DNA of 64,000 nucleotides from Lepisosteus oculatus (lineage: Eukaryota; Chordata; Actinopteri; Semionotiformes; Lepisosteidae), in assembly GCF_040954835.1 (NCBI RefSeq), contig NC_090703.1:21775444-21839443 (forward strand). The letters are read 5' to 3'. Below are positions 46,125 through 57,779 of the stretch, piece by piece. The notes beneath the pieces are model-generated. The model was not told the origin of the DNA. It searched no databases and was given only the letters and a program-made list of their open reading frames with translations. Position numbers and translations under genes: made by a program. Position 1 is the stretch's first letter. Each line of letters opens with the position of its first letter.

Positions 46125-47575
46125 GCATTTTGCAAATGCAGTGAACATTCCCTTCATTTAACCCTGTGAAAGGATGAACAATATTTTAAAGCTTGTCTGT
46201 ATTTTCTTTGCATTATAGGAATGCATATTTGTGGCTATGGGTAAGGAAATTAGTTACTCTATCTAATATCTATCCATTCATTTTTTACCATTTCTTTTGA
46301 AATTTGAAATGTGGAGGATCTGAATATGATATGAATAGCTTTGAGAAATGACGTACGGAATGACTATGATTTAAAACACCTGGGACAAACATGGCTTGGT
46401 TGTCATCATCCCTCAAGAATTTCAGTTAGTAACTTCCATTTGTAATGAATTGCTACAGCTCCAGTATGTTTCTAAATATTTAGCTCTCTAATGAAGCACA
46501 GTATAATTTGTCCAACAGAGACATGTGAAATCCTAGAATTTTTTGTCCTTTTTTAAAATCAGTCAGGTCATGGTTTCTGGGTACTGTACTTTTCTCATCT
46601 TGATTTTTTTGGAGAATGGCAAGTTGAGCGCATGATTTGACCTGGCCATCTTCCAGGTGAACTGTGCCTGTTCAGTGTAGTCAGGGAGCTGTCAGACATC
46701 AGCAACAGGGAACATAGTGTGTTTGCCAGTAAAATCACAAGGGCGGGATTTTGGTCCCTCTACTGTCACCAGAAATTATTATTTTTCAAAAAGGTTAACT
46801 CAGAAAGACACTAGCTATTCTGGTTGGCTTTTCAAACTTGATTCATCTAAAACAAACATGTACCATTTCGCCTTGCAGCATGAAGACTTAAGCTAGTGTT
46901 CCACTGTTTTCTTTAAATAGCCTTGCCTAGGTATTATGACATGACTCATCTTTCTGTAATGGGATCATTTATCATCTACAGAGTATGTGGTTGTTTTCTT
47001 TAAGTTTTTTTTCACCCCTTTTGAAACAACATCCTCAATTCAAGATTGTGGGGGGCTGTCAATTCTTACTGTGATCTTCTAGAATTGTGAAGTGATTCTG
47101 CAGTGAGAAGTTTCAATATCATTTGTTTGAAAGGTGTTTAGTTCGAAAGGAAGCCGGTGACAGAAAAAAGTTTTGTTTACCTTTCCCTTGTTGTTTCTAA
47201 TCTGCATCTACAAATGTTTATATCCACAGCTACAGGTTTAACACTTCATATGCATTTTCTTCTGTCCTGTAAATATACTTCAAAATTCTATGACAAGAAA
47301 GTTGAAAACAATACATCGAAGAAGTAGGTATTATAATGCTTAAAGTCTGATGAGGGTTGCAGTATTTGGTTAATTTAAGAAGTTTCTCCCAAGAAACAAA
47401 ACACTCATGGATTCTCAATTGTTTTTGGTGGCCATGGCCTCTTCAAACCTCATTATAATAAAGCACAAGTACCATTGTTATTCTCAATGCATTGTACAGG
47501 TGGAGGATCTTAATGCAAGTGATGGAAAAACCATAGAACCAATTAATGCCTTTTACTGGTTTGTGCTGGACAGTA
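46125..47575. other. Unannotated stretch
   Basis: Nothing recognised. Confidence 0.5.
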
Positions 47576-47579
47576 TGAA

Positions 47580-48125
47580 ATGGAAATCTTATCCTGCTCG
47601 TTAGGAATGTTGTGGAGGGAGGGTGCACTCTGTTTTGGAGTTGAGCTGATAGATGTCTGGAGGGAGGGCAGGAGGGAGGGGATGTTGTTGAAGAGCATGG
47701 TGTTTCCGCTGTTGTCTCTGAGCGCTGTCATTCTTCCAGCGCCTTCAGCCAGAGCCACCTGCATGTTTTATGGTCCCAATCAAAACACGGATCGGAGGGA
47801 TGGAGGACCATCTGGTTTCGTCGTGGAAAATGTGATTCTCGGGGCTTGTGAAACGCCAAGCACATTCCTGCAGGGGCCGGGGATGAATTACCGGCCACAA
47901 CATGACGACAAGCTCTGCTGCAGCTTCGACTTGTCAGGTTTTATGAGCCAAGATGGGGTTTTTTTACAAGCCAGGGAGGAATATCTTCCTCCTCTGGGTT
48001 CCGTGAAGCTGTTAATGAGAAGAGTCCTTAAACAGCCTCTGAGAGAGTGGTTTGCCAATACAAAGCGAAGCATGAGAAATCATATTTTGCCTTATGAAAT
48101 CACATTTGGCAAAACCTTCATTTAA
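47580..48125 (+). other. GC-richer block with a 181-codon open frame of unknown meaning
   Basis: One frame is open for 181 codons from an ATG. Its translation starts MEILSCSLGMLW and has a hydrophobic stretch, MVFPLLSLSAVILPAPSARA, at about residues 40-59. No domain is recognised. The centre (47715-47940) is CpG-richer than its surroundings (AACACGGATCGGAGGGATGG, GGGGCCGGGGATGAATTACC). No promoter or polyadenylation signal supports a gene. A 73-codon minus frame overlaps the first third. It could be a conserved non-coding block whose composition keeps the frame open, or an exon of an unrecognised gene. Confidence 0.25.
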
Positions 48126-48129
48126 TTTT

Positions 48130-49135
48130 ACATGTGCAATTGTGCCATGAATCAAACCACAAAAAACACATATTTGGTGTACTTAAGTTTGCCATTTTCA
48201 GTGTGTTTCTGACTTGAAATTTACATTATTAAATCATATCTGTATCTTGATCAGGTCATGGATGTCTGAGAACAATAACATTTCAATTATTTTTTTTAGT
48301 GGTACTGTACATTGTCTGAAAAGAAAGCTGTCCAGAAAACTGTGTACTGAATACTGTCATGGGAACATAGGTTTTTTAAGACACTTAATACTTTCTAATC
48401 TCTTCTAAAAAACAGTCACAAACTGCAAAAAAATGGATGTTTATGTGTTTTGGTTAGATCGTATTTAAATTGTGACCAGGTGATAATTACCCAGTTATTA
48501 ACAATACGAAGCAATGAAAAACTCCAAGAGTTGAAGCTGTACTGGAAAAAAAAAACATAAAAAAACTAAGATTGTTCTTGCTTTATAATTGTTTGTTTTG
48601 ACTATTTATAATGAGATATTTTGAAGCATGTAGTTTTGGTAGGAATTGATGATATATTAGACGGGATTACTCATAATGCACATATTATTAGAGAAAGGAG
48701 TAAGGTTTGCCAAGATCACTTCCGAAAACCTTTCAGCTTTCCAGTATGTTTATGTAAAAATGTCCTTTTCAAAATGTAACGGAAGCCTAAGAAACTCCAT
48801 CTCTGCATCTGGGATGAGCCAGAAATGCACAACCTCCTGCTCTGAAGCAACCATATTTAATGCCCAACAAAGCAGCAGTAAAGACATTCTAAAGTACACT
48901 TACTTTATCTGTAATGATCAACAGTGTTTTCAATAATAATAATCTGAGCACTGATGTACAGTATGCATGATTAATACAAAGAAATGCTACATACTACATG
49001 AAAATGTTATTTTCTAACTTACTAATGTCATTAATTATTGCAAAATATTGCAAGCCCCTTTTTGTCAGATGTATGAAAGTGTATTCTTTTGTATTATAAC
49101 TCAGTGGTTATAAAACAAATTATAACCCTATGGCA
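48130..49135. other. Unannotated AT-rich stretch
   Basis: Nothing recognised. Confidence 0.5.
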
Positions 49136-49140
49136 AATAC

Positions 49141-49305
49141 ATAGATACTTTATTGATCCCGTGAGGGAAATTGCTGTGCAACAGCAGCTTAACACAGTCA
49201 ACACAGCAACAGTGTAACGAAATGATACAATAATACAAGAATACAATACATACAATCCAATCAGTGAGAAGTGCACTAAGTGGAGTTGCTCACAGTCCAG
49301 AATAT
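49141..49305 (-). mobile_element. LINE 3' end, same family as 10.1-10.39 kb
   Basis: On the minus strand this reads CTGGACTGTGAGCAACTCCA, TTAGTGCACTTCTCACTG and GTTGCACAGCAATTTCCCTC, ending ACGGGATCAATAAAGTATCT. The + strand LINE at about 10250-10375 has the same series. It joins directly to the 5S-derived SINE on its 5' side, so it may be that SINE's tail and not an independent insertion. Confidence 0.88.
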
Positions 49306-49536
49306 GATGATGATGTTATCCGGTCAGTCGGATCCGACTCTCGGCAATTCCGGGCATTAGGACCCACGTGGACCACAGAGTGAGCACCCCCTGCTGGCCC
49401 CACTAACACCACTTCCAGCAGCAACCTTAGTTTTTCCCAGGAGGTCTCCCATCAAGGTACTGACCAGGCTCACACCTGCTTAGCTTCAGTGGGTAGCCAG
49501 TTGTGAGTTGCAGGGTGATATGGCTGCCAGCACATA
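49306..49536 (-). repeat. 5S rRNA-derived SINE, short form
   Basis: The minus strand begins with GGCAGCCATATCACCCTGCA, like the start of 5S rRNA. It continues GAAGCTAAGCAGGTGTGAGC (5S A-box) and CCTGGTCAGTACC, then TGGGAGACCTCCTGGGAAA (5S C-box). The body CAGCAACCTTAGTTTTTCCC (on +) and the CTCF-like segment follow. Beyond GCCCGGAATTGCCGAGAGTC it differs from the 54.4-kb copy, ending in ATCATCATCAT before the LINE sequence. Imperfect repeats ATGGCAAATAC (49130-49140) and ATGGCACGTAC (49537-49547), 8 of 11 matching, may be its target-site duplication. If so, SINE and LINE tail inserted as one unit. Confidence 0.85.
49383..49399 (-). promoter_or_regulatory. CTCF-like motif in the 5S-derived SINE
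   Basis: The minus strand reads GGCCAGCAGGGGGTGCT. It is one transition away from the version in the 54.4-kb copy, which is close to the CTCF consensus. The change (CpG to TpG) is the type expected from methylated CpG decay. Confidence 0.5.
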
Positions 49537-49549
49537 ATGGCACGTACTG

Positions 49550-50925
49550 TACAGTTGTAGGTAAGGGAAGATTCTCCTCATTCACCTATTTCTTCCTCAA
49601 CATCTTCTTTTCTTTCAGGAAAACATGGGATTCCATATCACTATGACAGTGATAATCTCTTTCTCCTCTGTATTTTCACTTTGTTTATTTAAAGCACTTC
49701 AAAAACCGAAAAGTAATTTACATAGTGTGAAACAGAATGGATTAAGTTCTCCCATGTGTTTTTGTTCACTGTGAATTCATCATGTAGTCGTGTGATTTAT
49801 TGGGATTGATTTTTAATAATATGGTTCAATCCTCTTTGTTACTGAAACAAAATATGTTCTATCTACTTACAAACTTTAATTTACAGGCTGAGTACAACAT
49901 GTACTGTAGGTAACTAGGGTAAATTTAGTCATGTAATTTGGACTTTATTTTAAATTAAAACAGAAAATGTTGTCTGTTGCTTTTGAAGCAGTGATGAGAT
50001 CTCTGTTTATTTTAATGTATTCGTGAACTGTTAACAGCCAAATTGATACATTTTATATACGGTTTCCTCATGTAGATTACCTGTCTGAGTGCTACAGTAT
50101 GTTCCAATGTAAAATATTCATGATGAATGTAATTTTCATTGAAAAGATAACTTTGTGCAGTTATTGCAGTCCAGGCAGTTGTTATGATTTCAGACACCTG
50201 TAAATCTAAAAGAAGATACTGTTTATACTATTATGGTTTATCTAGTGGTTTTCTATTTTTCTTTAAAAAAAGGGACTGCGGTTTGAGTTTTGGAAGACAC
50301 AGTACAAAAAGATCATTATTATGATTACATTTTGGCAGTTAGTATTCAATTAATCCATTCTATAAGGTCTGCTGCATTGAAGAAGAAGAGGAAGTTATCT
50401 ATAAATTTTCTGGGCTAGCCACAAATGTTACTGGGAAAGAGGTTCAATGTTTACTTCTTCAGTGAATTATATTTAATTCCTCAGTCATATTCTGCAAGTC
50501 ATTAATTTAGGGATTCCTGTTTCAGTGTTTTAAGGCAGATGTGTTGCAATAAGAAGCATGTAGAAAGAAACGTTTCTGTCATTTCTATGTGAATGAGTCA
50601 GTCTTTGAAAAAAAAATGTATAAATGTTTATGGAACTTTGCGTTTTAGAAGTGGGGTGTGTATCCTAAACTTCCAGTTATTTCATTTCCTCCTATGATGT
50701 GCTCTGACTCATTCAGTTTTTGTGTGTTCTGGCAATAAATATTTTCAAGCTACTGTCACACTGAGTCTCTTGAAATTCCTCACCACCTTTTTCCCTCAGT
50801 TCTCTTAGGACAGGTTACAAGCTGAGAAGAGCCCGGATTGACTCACCAATCTAAAATGGTTTTTAGTAGATTATCAGTCCCGTCCCGCCATTTCTTAAAG
50901 CAAGATTCAGTTACAAAAACAGAAA
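49550..50925. other. Unannotated AT-rich stretch
   Basis: Nothing recognised. Confidence 0.5.
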
Positions 50926-50929
50926 ATCC

Positions 50930-51183
50930 ATCAATCCATTTTCTAATTGCTTTTTCACAACACAGGTTCTGGGAGAGCCGAGACACTCATACCGCACTCA
51001 AACCAGGTTTTGTGTGGGCCAATTTTCTCCAGAAGCCAATTAACCCACCAGTACTGTATATCTCGGCCTGTGAAAGGAAACACAGGGAGAACATATTTAC
51101 TTCACACAGAGAGCACCACAGTAATTGTCCTTGGTCCAAGCCCTGCAAACCTGTAATGCTAACCACTGTGTCACTGTGCTGCT
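50930..51183 (-). repeat. tRNA-derived SINE, minus strand, internally shortened
   Basis: On the minus strand the head AGCAGCACAGTGACACAGTG then GTTAGCATTACAGG is present, with a weak B-box region. The body TGTTTCCTTTCACAGGCCGA and GGTTAATTGGCTTCTGGAGA follows, ending in GAAAATGGATTGA toward 50930. About 60 bases of the central part are missing compared with full copies. Confidence 0.82.
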
Positions 51184-51234
51184 AAAGAAAATGCCTCTAC
51201 TCCTAATTTCCAATTATGTACACTGTGTCTTGCT

Positions 51235-51475
51235 TCATTGCTAGGTTTTATACCTACAATAATTGCACAGCGCCTTTCACAAGTATTGGGACAGCACATT
51301 CAAAACTGTTACTTTTTGTTTTACAGTCAAGCAATTTGTATTTATGATCATGAGATCAGTATGAATGGTATGTACAGTGCAATATACTTTTTAATTTGGG
51401 GTAATTCCATGCACACGTTTATTCAAATATTGTATGTATTCATTGGATTTTTTATGGAATTTGCGCATTGAAATT
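51235..51475. mobile_element. Possible Tc1/mariner-type terminal or MITE fragment
   Basis: TTTCACAAGTATTGGGACAG resembles the terminal motif of several fish Tc1-like elements (AAGTATTGGGAC). The following AT-rich sequence to about 51470 has no coding potential. No partner terminal repeat is found in the window. Confidence 0.35.
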
Positions 51476-51483
51476 AATTAAAC

Positions 51484-51562
51484 TAATGTTCTGCACTAAC
51501 ACAAAGTTTGTGGGTTCAAATCCCAGGTGGGCTACAGTTATTGTACCCTTTGACATATATCT
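51484..51562 (+). repeat. V-like SINE head fragment
   Basis: GTTTGTGGGTTCAAATCCCA is a perfect B-box, followed by GGCTACAGTTATTGTACCCT, the start of the V-like core. The rest is absent. It resembles the copy at 2.53 kb. Confidence 0.6.
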
Positions 51563-51564
51563 GT

Positions 51565-54385
51565 TTACAAAACAACATTGAAAATGATACGTAGTATCCT
51601 GGTGGCTGTCTAACTAAGCCAGTGTGAAGTGTATTCTTAGCCACTTGTGATTTTGTGCTGCTTTCTTTACCATTAATCTGAGTATCACATTTGCCTTGTT
51701 CTTCTTTTGTGTCTCTTATTGCTTCTTGGTCCAGACCTGAGAGGCTGATGCCCACAGGTTTCCTAAGATGAAACAGGAAAAGGAATGTGCACAAAACATG
51801 CATACATGAAAAGCACACTCAGGAATGGATTAATAACCAACAATAATAGACATGAAAAAAAATGCAAGGCCTTTCATGCACGAACAATTTTTGTATGTAA
51901 TTTAAAACCAACCTGTATACATTCTGAAATTACATATCAAACTTTAAAATATGAAAATAATCTATATTTATACCATACAGTATACTGTATAATAGGAAGT
52001 ACTGACCTGCAGCTAAATCTTAATGGTGCTTTGTTTGCAGTATTTAACAGAAAAGGAAGCGAAGTGGCAGAGAAAATGAGACTGTGCAATCCTAGTGTTA
52101 CTTATTGCCAACTCCTTCCAGTGACGCACACATAAACACGTTGTGAGTTGTATCAGATATTCAGCTCAGTTGTTATTCTGGTATTTTAAACTTCCTTTTT
52201 TCTGAAGGGCTGGTAATTGGCTGAGCCTGACATTCCTACACATGTACTGTACTGCCAATGTGCAGACAGGTGGTGACTAATGTACTTGATTTGAGCCTCA
52301 AAGTAAACAAGGTTAATGTTAAACAGTTGTTTGATTGGTCCTTGCCTTCACCTGTCTTTTTGCCCTTATGTACTGTACGAGTAATGAGGTCTAGTACAAG
52401 ACAGCAGTTTATAGTTGGAGGCTGGCAAAAATCTCCAAGACTCTCTTTCTATGGGTTGATTGCTAACTGGATGTTTCTTTTAGGTCCTGCACTTACAAAA
52501 CAGACAATTCTGTTGCCATTTTTCTGAAAGTGTACTGTGATACTATTTCAGAGCAATTTTAAATACATCTTCTCTTATCCCAAAATGTCCTGGTGTACAC
52601 TGAGCTCTATGGCTACTCTACACAACCTTAACTTGCTGTTACATGACAATAAAGCAGATATGTATAAAGCCCCTGCAGATATGTACTGTAAGATTTGTTC
52701 CAGAAAAAACTGGAAAGCATGTTATCCTGGTAGTCTTAACATGTTTCTCTGCCTCTCTCCTGAAAAAAATCAACTCCTCAAAAGGGCATCAGACTTTCTT
52801 ATAAATCTGACACACGTTCAACAAGGGAATCATCTCTTCATACTGTAGGTGCAAAAACTTAACTTGCTGTGCTGATGATCTTAAACAGCTTGTACATCTA
52901 AAAACACATTAATCAAATATGAACTGTACAGCCAAAACACAAATCCAAAGCATATTAATTGAAGTCAAGTGCAAGTCTAATTAGCAAAGAATACAAGAGG
53001 TGACTATTTTCATAATGACCTGTAGGTGTTTGAATTCACCTGTCTACCTTTTTCTGTATCAGTGAGCGCATAGCAACCAAATAAGAATTATGGGTCAAAT
53101 AGTCTCTAGGCATTTTGTTAACTTTTTATATTATTTTCCTTGTTTGTGGTGAGGGTACATCAGACTTTGGACCCCCAGGACAACAGAGATCTTGCCCTTC
53201 ATCATTCTGCGAACAGAACTTCACAGTGGGCCTAGCAAAAAATGTGTATTTTTCATAACCAAGACACAATCCAACACACTGAATCTGAAACTTCTTGGGA
53301 GGTAATCAATACTAAGTTATACTAAATAAACAGGAGAAATGTAACAAAAGGTTGATTTGATTGAATTTTCTCATTCCTTCACGTTTTACTAGCAAAAATA
53401 AAAATGAAGACAAAACATCTGAGATCTTCACAGAATTCCTGCGCTCTGTAGTGCTAGTATAGACTGTGTTATTGTTAGTGATGAAAAACAGTATTACTCT
53501 CACCATGATCAGGCATGAACTCTTTTGTCTGTGAGCTGTTTGGCCTTCTTTAGAGAAACCTAACCTGCTTGGGCAGTGCTTTCACGTGTGACAGAGGACC
53601 ACAGCCATTGTAATGCTTTTTCACGCTTGGACAACCACAGGGAAATAGCTGCAGAAACTGGATTCCTCTTCCATTGTTTTCTAGGCTACAGGTGAAATAA
53701 AGATTGAACATGCATTGCAATACACCTGGAGACAAAGTGGCTGCTGACAGGTTATGGTGAGTGTTCCCTAAAAGGCCACATCCTTAGATTCTGTCTTCTG
53801 TTTAAGAAACATGTGTCATGTCAGCTTGGATAGGATACTGTAGAATTTAGAGAAATGTAAAACTGTGGCAGCTGTGCTTATGTCGGTTGGTGGCTGCTGA
53901 CTATACTTGCATGCACATAAAGTTTTATTATTTCACCGTGTTAGAGCATGGTTTTCCAAATGGGGTTGTATGGACCTCAAGGGTCCACAAAGGATAGCTG
54001 AGGATGTCCCAGGAAAAGCCAGACAGCTCAGCCCCTTAAATATGAAAATTAAATCAAAATCAAAACAACACCCACCCCCTAATACTGCACTTATTAATGG
54101 AAATTCTTGTGTTTATTTAGTATACTGTATCTCTGGAAAAAAAACAAAACAGCTTTTTATATTTTTCACACCAATTTATTTTTATGTCTACGAACGTAAG
54201 AAAACCTATAGGCTGTCATTGACACTGAGTCATCTTGTTCCTTTGATTGCAAGCAAAATGATTTATTATTGCTTAAATTCTTGTAGGAAGTTTTGTGAAA
54301 GAAGTTTCATCATTTTCACTGAAAGGTTTATACTTGACTGAACCAGACATTCCTTACAGTACAGTGCATGTGAAACAATACAAAT
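51565..54385. other. Unannotated AT-rich stretch
   Basis: No gene or repeat is recognised. It is particularly rich in TACTGTA-type words. The 144-codon + frame at 53907-54341 has no recognisable domain. Confidence 0.5.
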
Positions 54386-54387
54386 TT

Positions 54388-54950
54388 AAATAATAATAAT
54401 TGCTTACACATATAGCTCTTTTCTGGACACTCCACTCAGATAATGAGGACTCCCCTCCATCACCACCAATGTGCAACCCCCATTTGGATGATGCGATGGC
54501 AGCCATATTGTACCAGTACTCTCACCACACACCAGCTATCTGGGGAGGAGAACAGAGTAATGAAGCCAATTCATAGATGGGGATTATTAGCAGACTAAGA
54601 TTGGTAAGGGCCAATGGGAAATTTGGCCGGGAAGCTGGGGTTACACTCCTACTCTTTTCAAGAAACACCCTGGGATTATTAATGACCACAGAAAGTCAGG
54701 ACCTCGGTTTTACATCTCATCCGAAGGACGGCGCCTGTTTTAGAGTATAGTGTCCCTGTCACTATACTGGGGCATTAGGAACCACATGGACTGCAGGGTG
54801 AGCGCCCCCTGCTGGCCCCACTAACACCTCTTCCAGCAGCAACCTTAGTTTTTCCCAGGAGGTCTCCCATCCAGGTACTGACCAGGCTCACATTTGTTTA
54901 ACTTCAGTGTGTTGCCAGTTTTGAGTTGCAGGGTGATATGGCTGCTGGCT
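54388..54950 (-). repeat. 5S rRNA-derived SINE, long form
   Basis: The minus strand begins AGCCAGCAGCCATATCACCC, like 5S rRNA, and keeps the C-box region CTGGATGGGAGACCTCCTGG. The A-box region is diverged (GAAGTTAAACAAATGTGAGC). Downstream come GTTGCTGCTGGAAGAGGTGT, the CTCF-like segment, CGCCGTCCTTCGGATGAGAT, TCGGTTTTACATCTCATCC (on +), the ATGGGGATTATTAG region (on +) and a 3' end GTGTAAGCAATTATTATTA. Flanks AAATTTAAATAA (about 54383-54394) and AAGTTTAAATTA (about 54956-54967) match at 10 of 12 positions and are a likely target-site duplication. Confidence 0.9.
54801..54817 (-). promoter_or_regulatory. Near-consensus CTCF motif inside the 5S-derived SINE
   Basis: The minus strand reads GGCCAGCAGGGGGCGCT, which follows the vertebrate CTCF consensus (CCANNAGGGGGCGC) almost exactly. 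It is part of the SINE body, so every full copy would carry it. Binding is inferred from the motif. Confidence 0.6.
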
Positions 54951-54954
54951 TAAA

Positions 54955-57360
54955 ATAAGTTTAAATTACAATTGTTAAAAGATTAAATATTTTCTTTTAT
55001 TATTTTAGGGAATCACACATGATGACACTGTTCCTAAGTGGTGAGTGCCCTGTTTATATACTGTACTTTTTACACATTTTAAAGAATCAATATCTATAAG
55101 TACATGTACTAAAACACAACAAAATAATTAACTTCATTTAATTGAGGTTTTTGCATTTAACTCCTTCGATGTACAGACTGAAACTTTAGGAGTAATAAGA
55201 ATATGATGGGCAACGTTTGACATCATAAAAAACATTATGTTTTGTCTTGGAGGTCATACGAGCATGCTATCATCTATGTTGATTCCTCCTGTACTTAAAA
55301 CAAAATATTTGTGTTGTGGTTCTTGCCTTGAAATTACAAGATTGTTCCATTTCCTTTGAAATATATTCTGCAGTGCTATCCTGTGATATTCACTGCTATT
55401 TGAAAAATGATTCTCCTTTTACAACTAGGTGTTTTTTTCTTTCTTCTGATCTGGAGATATGTGGAACTAAGCAGGGGAAAACCCAGAGATTATACTTATG
55501 TGCATTACTTTGCCTCTAGTGAAGGCATTGTCTGATTTCTGCTAAGGTATTCCTTAATGTCTTACACTAGGAAATTATTTTGGCTTGGTTTCAACTCTTG
55601 ATTTTACGGGAATATAATGTGTCTTACAGCATGTGCCTTGTGCCTACAGATCAGGCATGTTCTGTGTTGAGTTGTCAATGCTGTCTCAAATACTGGCCTG
55701 TGAAATTCAGTACACGACAGTCTGAACCCCTCACAAAGAGCAAGGAACCCTATAAAGTTATTTTTCTGAAAAGCTGGTGCATAATTGAAACAGCTCTCAG
55801 GAAGAGAGCTCTTTGGAGGCCCTCTTAAAGATATTTGAATTTGCATTGCGCCCTTTGTCCATGCTTACACAGTTTCCTTGAATTCATTAAGTTTTTTGTG
55901 TTAAGATTCACATAGTGTTTACTGTGCTTTATTGTACCACAATAATGTAAATAAGCAAATAAACTTCTGTACATTCCAGCTTCTTCAAAAACAGACTTAT
56001 TGAAGAATTTATGTGCAAGGATACACTTCAGTCCTCGACACATCAGATCTGGTGGTAGCCATGATTTTGTAACTATGGCAGATTCTTGAAAATGGCAAAA
56101 GGGACGTTTGCACACTGACCTTCATGTGAGTAAGTCTGCCACAATAATTGTATTCCAAGTCCATGGACTACAGAGTTGACTATTCTACACCATGGTGTTA
56201 GTCGGTTTCAGTATTTGATATCTCTAAAGTCACAGGATTATATTTACAGTATATCAATATTCACGAGGTCTTCAAAAACTCTCTCCTCAGCACTGGAACT
56301 CAGTGCACATACTTGGAGACAAAAAGGATATTTTACAGCCCCATGTGGAATATGCAGCCATTCTTATCCAAATACAGTACACTTCCAACCCTGATTATCT
56401 TGTTTCTACGCATTTCAATTTTTAGAAATGTCTTATTAAAGAGAAAGAAAAAAATAGCAACTGGTATAAAACTGATTATGAATCAATCTTCAGAGACTAG
56501 TAGGGGAGGGCTGCTTTGATTTCCTGTCAAACCATTATTTTCGAGAATGACTGATGGAGTGTCAGCAGTGGTAAGCCACTGGACATTAAGCAATGAAAGG
56601 GTTGTGGTAAGGTTAAGGGTTAATGATGGTAAACTTCAGTGTTTTACGGTTTGGCTAAGTGTTTTCATGAGGAAGTTATGAGGTGGAGCATTTCCTAATA
56701 GCACTGGGATGAGAGTTTTTTTCAGTGTGCTGCAAATGCCATTAACACTATAGATAAATGTCAGCAGAACAGTGCCTGTTGTCTCTTGCCGATTGAATTA
56801 CATCTTCATAATGAGCAAGCACTCCACCTGCTGTTTCTACATGGACATTTCAGGGAAAGATTAATCCCTGGAGTTAATGGAACCATGAACGCTTGATTTA
56901 TCATATCCATCTATATACACAACACTGCACTCTCACAGAAGAAAATTATTGCCTTAAAGTCAGATTTTAAAAAGTGCCATAGCCAGGAGGATGATTCTTT
57001 CAGTGTAATAATATTAGTGTGGAAATCTTCTAATTACCATTACTAATCAACAGGTCAGCTTTGCTACAGTATCTATCAGTTTTTGTAATTAGAGTATGGC
57101 AGTGAGCAGAGCCTCTTTTCTGTTCACCTGTTGCACATGAAATGAAGATCATTTAAAACATTGGAAGAGCATACTATTAAAATGCAATAAAATGTTGTTG
57201 CTTTAAGAATACTAGTCCTGGCAAGCTCATGTAAAAACCAAATGGTATATAGGCTAAGGAACTGCACAAAGAGAAAATCATTTTTAATGTCTGAACCACT
57301 CCCCCTTACCTGTCAGGTGTTGAGTGACACCAGGTAGGGATCATTCAGGCTATCTGCCAG
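54955..57360. other. Unannotated AT-rich stretch
   Basis: Nothing recognised. Confidence 0.5.
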
Positions 57361-57366
57361 ATTTAT

Positions 57367-57771
57367 TTATGAGGTTATTGTTTGTTTTGTCATTGCTTTG
57401 AATTTCCTTTCTGAACAGGCAAAAAGTCTGCTAGTTAAAACTACATATTCACTTTTCAATGGATTCAATGTTGAAAAAACAACTATTGATTTCTCTACCC
57501 TGGACATGTGCATCCTAAGCAAATAAAATAATAAATAAACAGCAAGTGACAGAGTAGCAAAGACAACAATAAATGTAAACTCAGCTTGCTGCATCTTCTT
57601 AAAGAATCTGGTTTGTAAACCCAATTTTTGTAAAAAAAAGCCAGGTTGAAATGCTTTCAATTTATTTTCTATAGTTGTGTCTCTTTGTGCGGAATATCCT
57701 AAATGGCTATATTGTAGGAGTTTCCTGTGACTTTGGCTGAGTCTGTCGATGTGAAGCTGGAGGTTTTCCAT
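57367..57771 (-). other. 134-codon open frame, doubtful
   Basis: The translation has a hydrophobic stretch, FTFIVVFATLSLAVYLLFYL, at about residues 66-85, which would pass as one membrane segment. It has no recognisable family, no clear upstream promoter or downstream polyadenylation signal, and A/T-driven composition. I list it because it is among the longer open frames, not because I believe it is a gene. Confidence 0.12.
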
Positions 57772-57779
57772 GGACAGAT

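Noticed and set aside
53907-54341. 144-codon + frame
   Set aside because: No family resemblance, low-complexity lysine/serine parts, no splice context. A resemblance of its start to hAT terminal sequence was too weak to use.
57367-57771. Single-pass membrane protein gene on the minus strand
   Set aside because: One hydrophobic stretch in an AT-rich frame is expected by chance. It is kept only as a doubtful open-frame entry.
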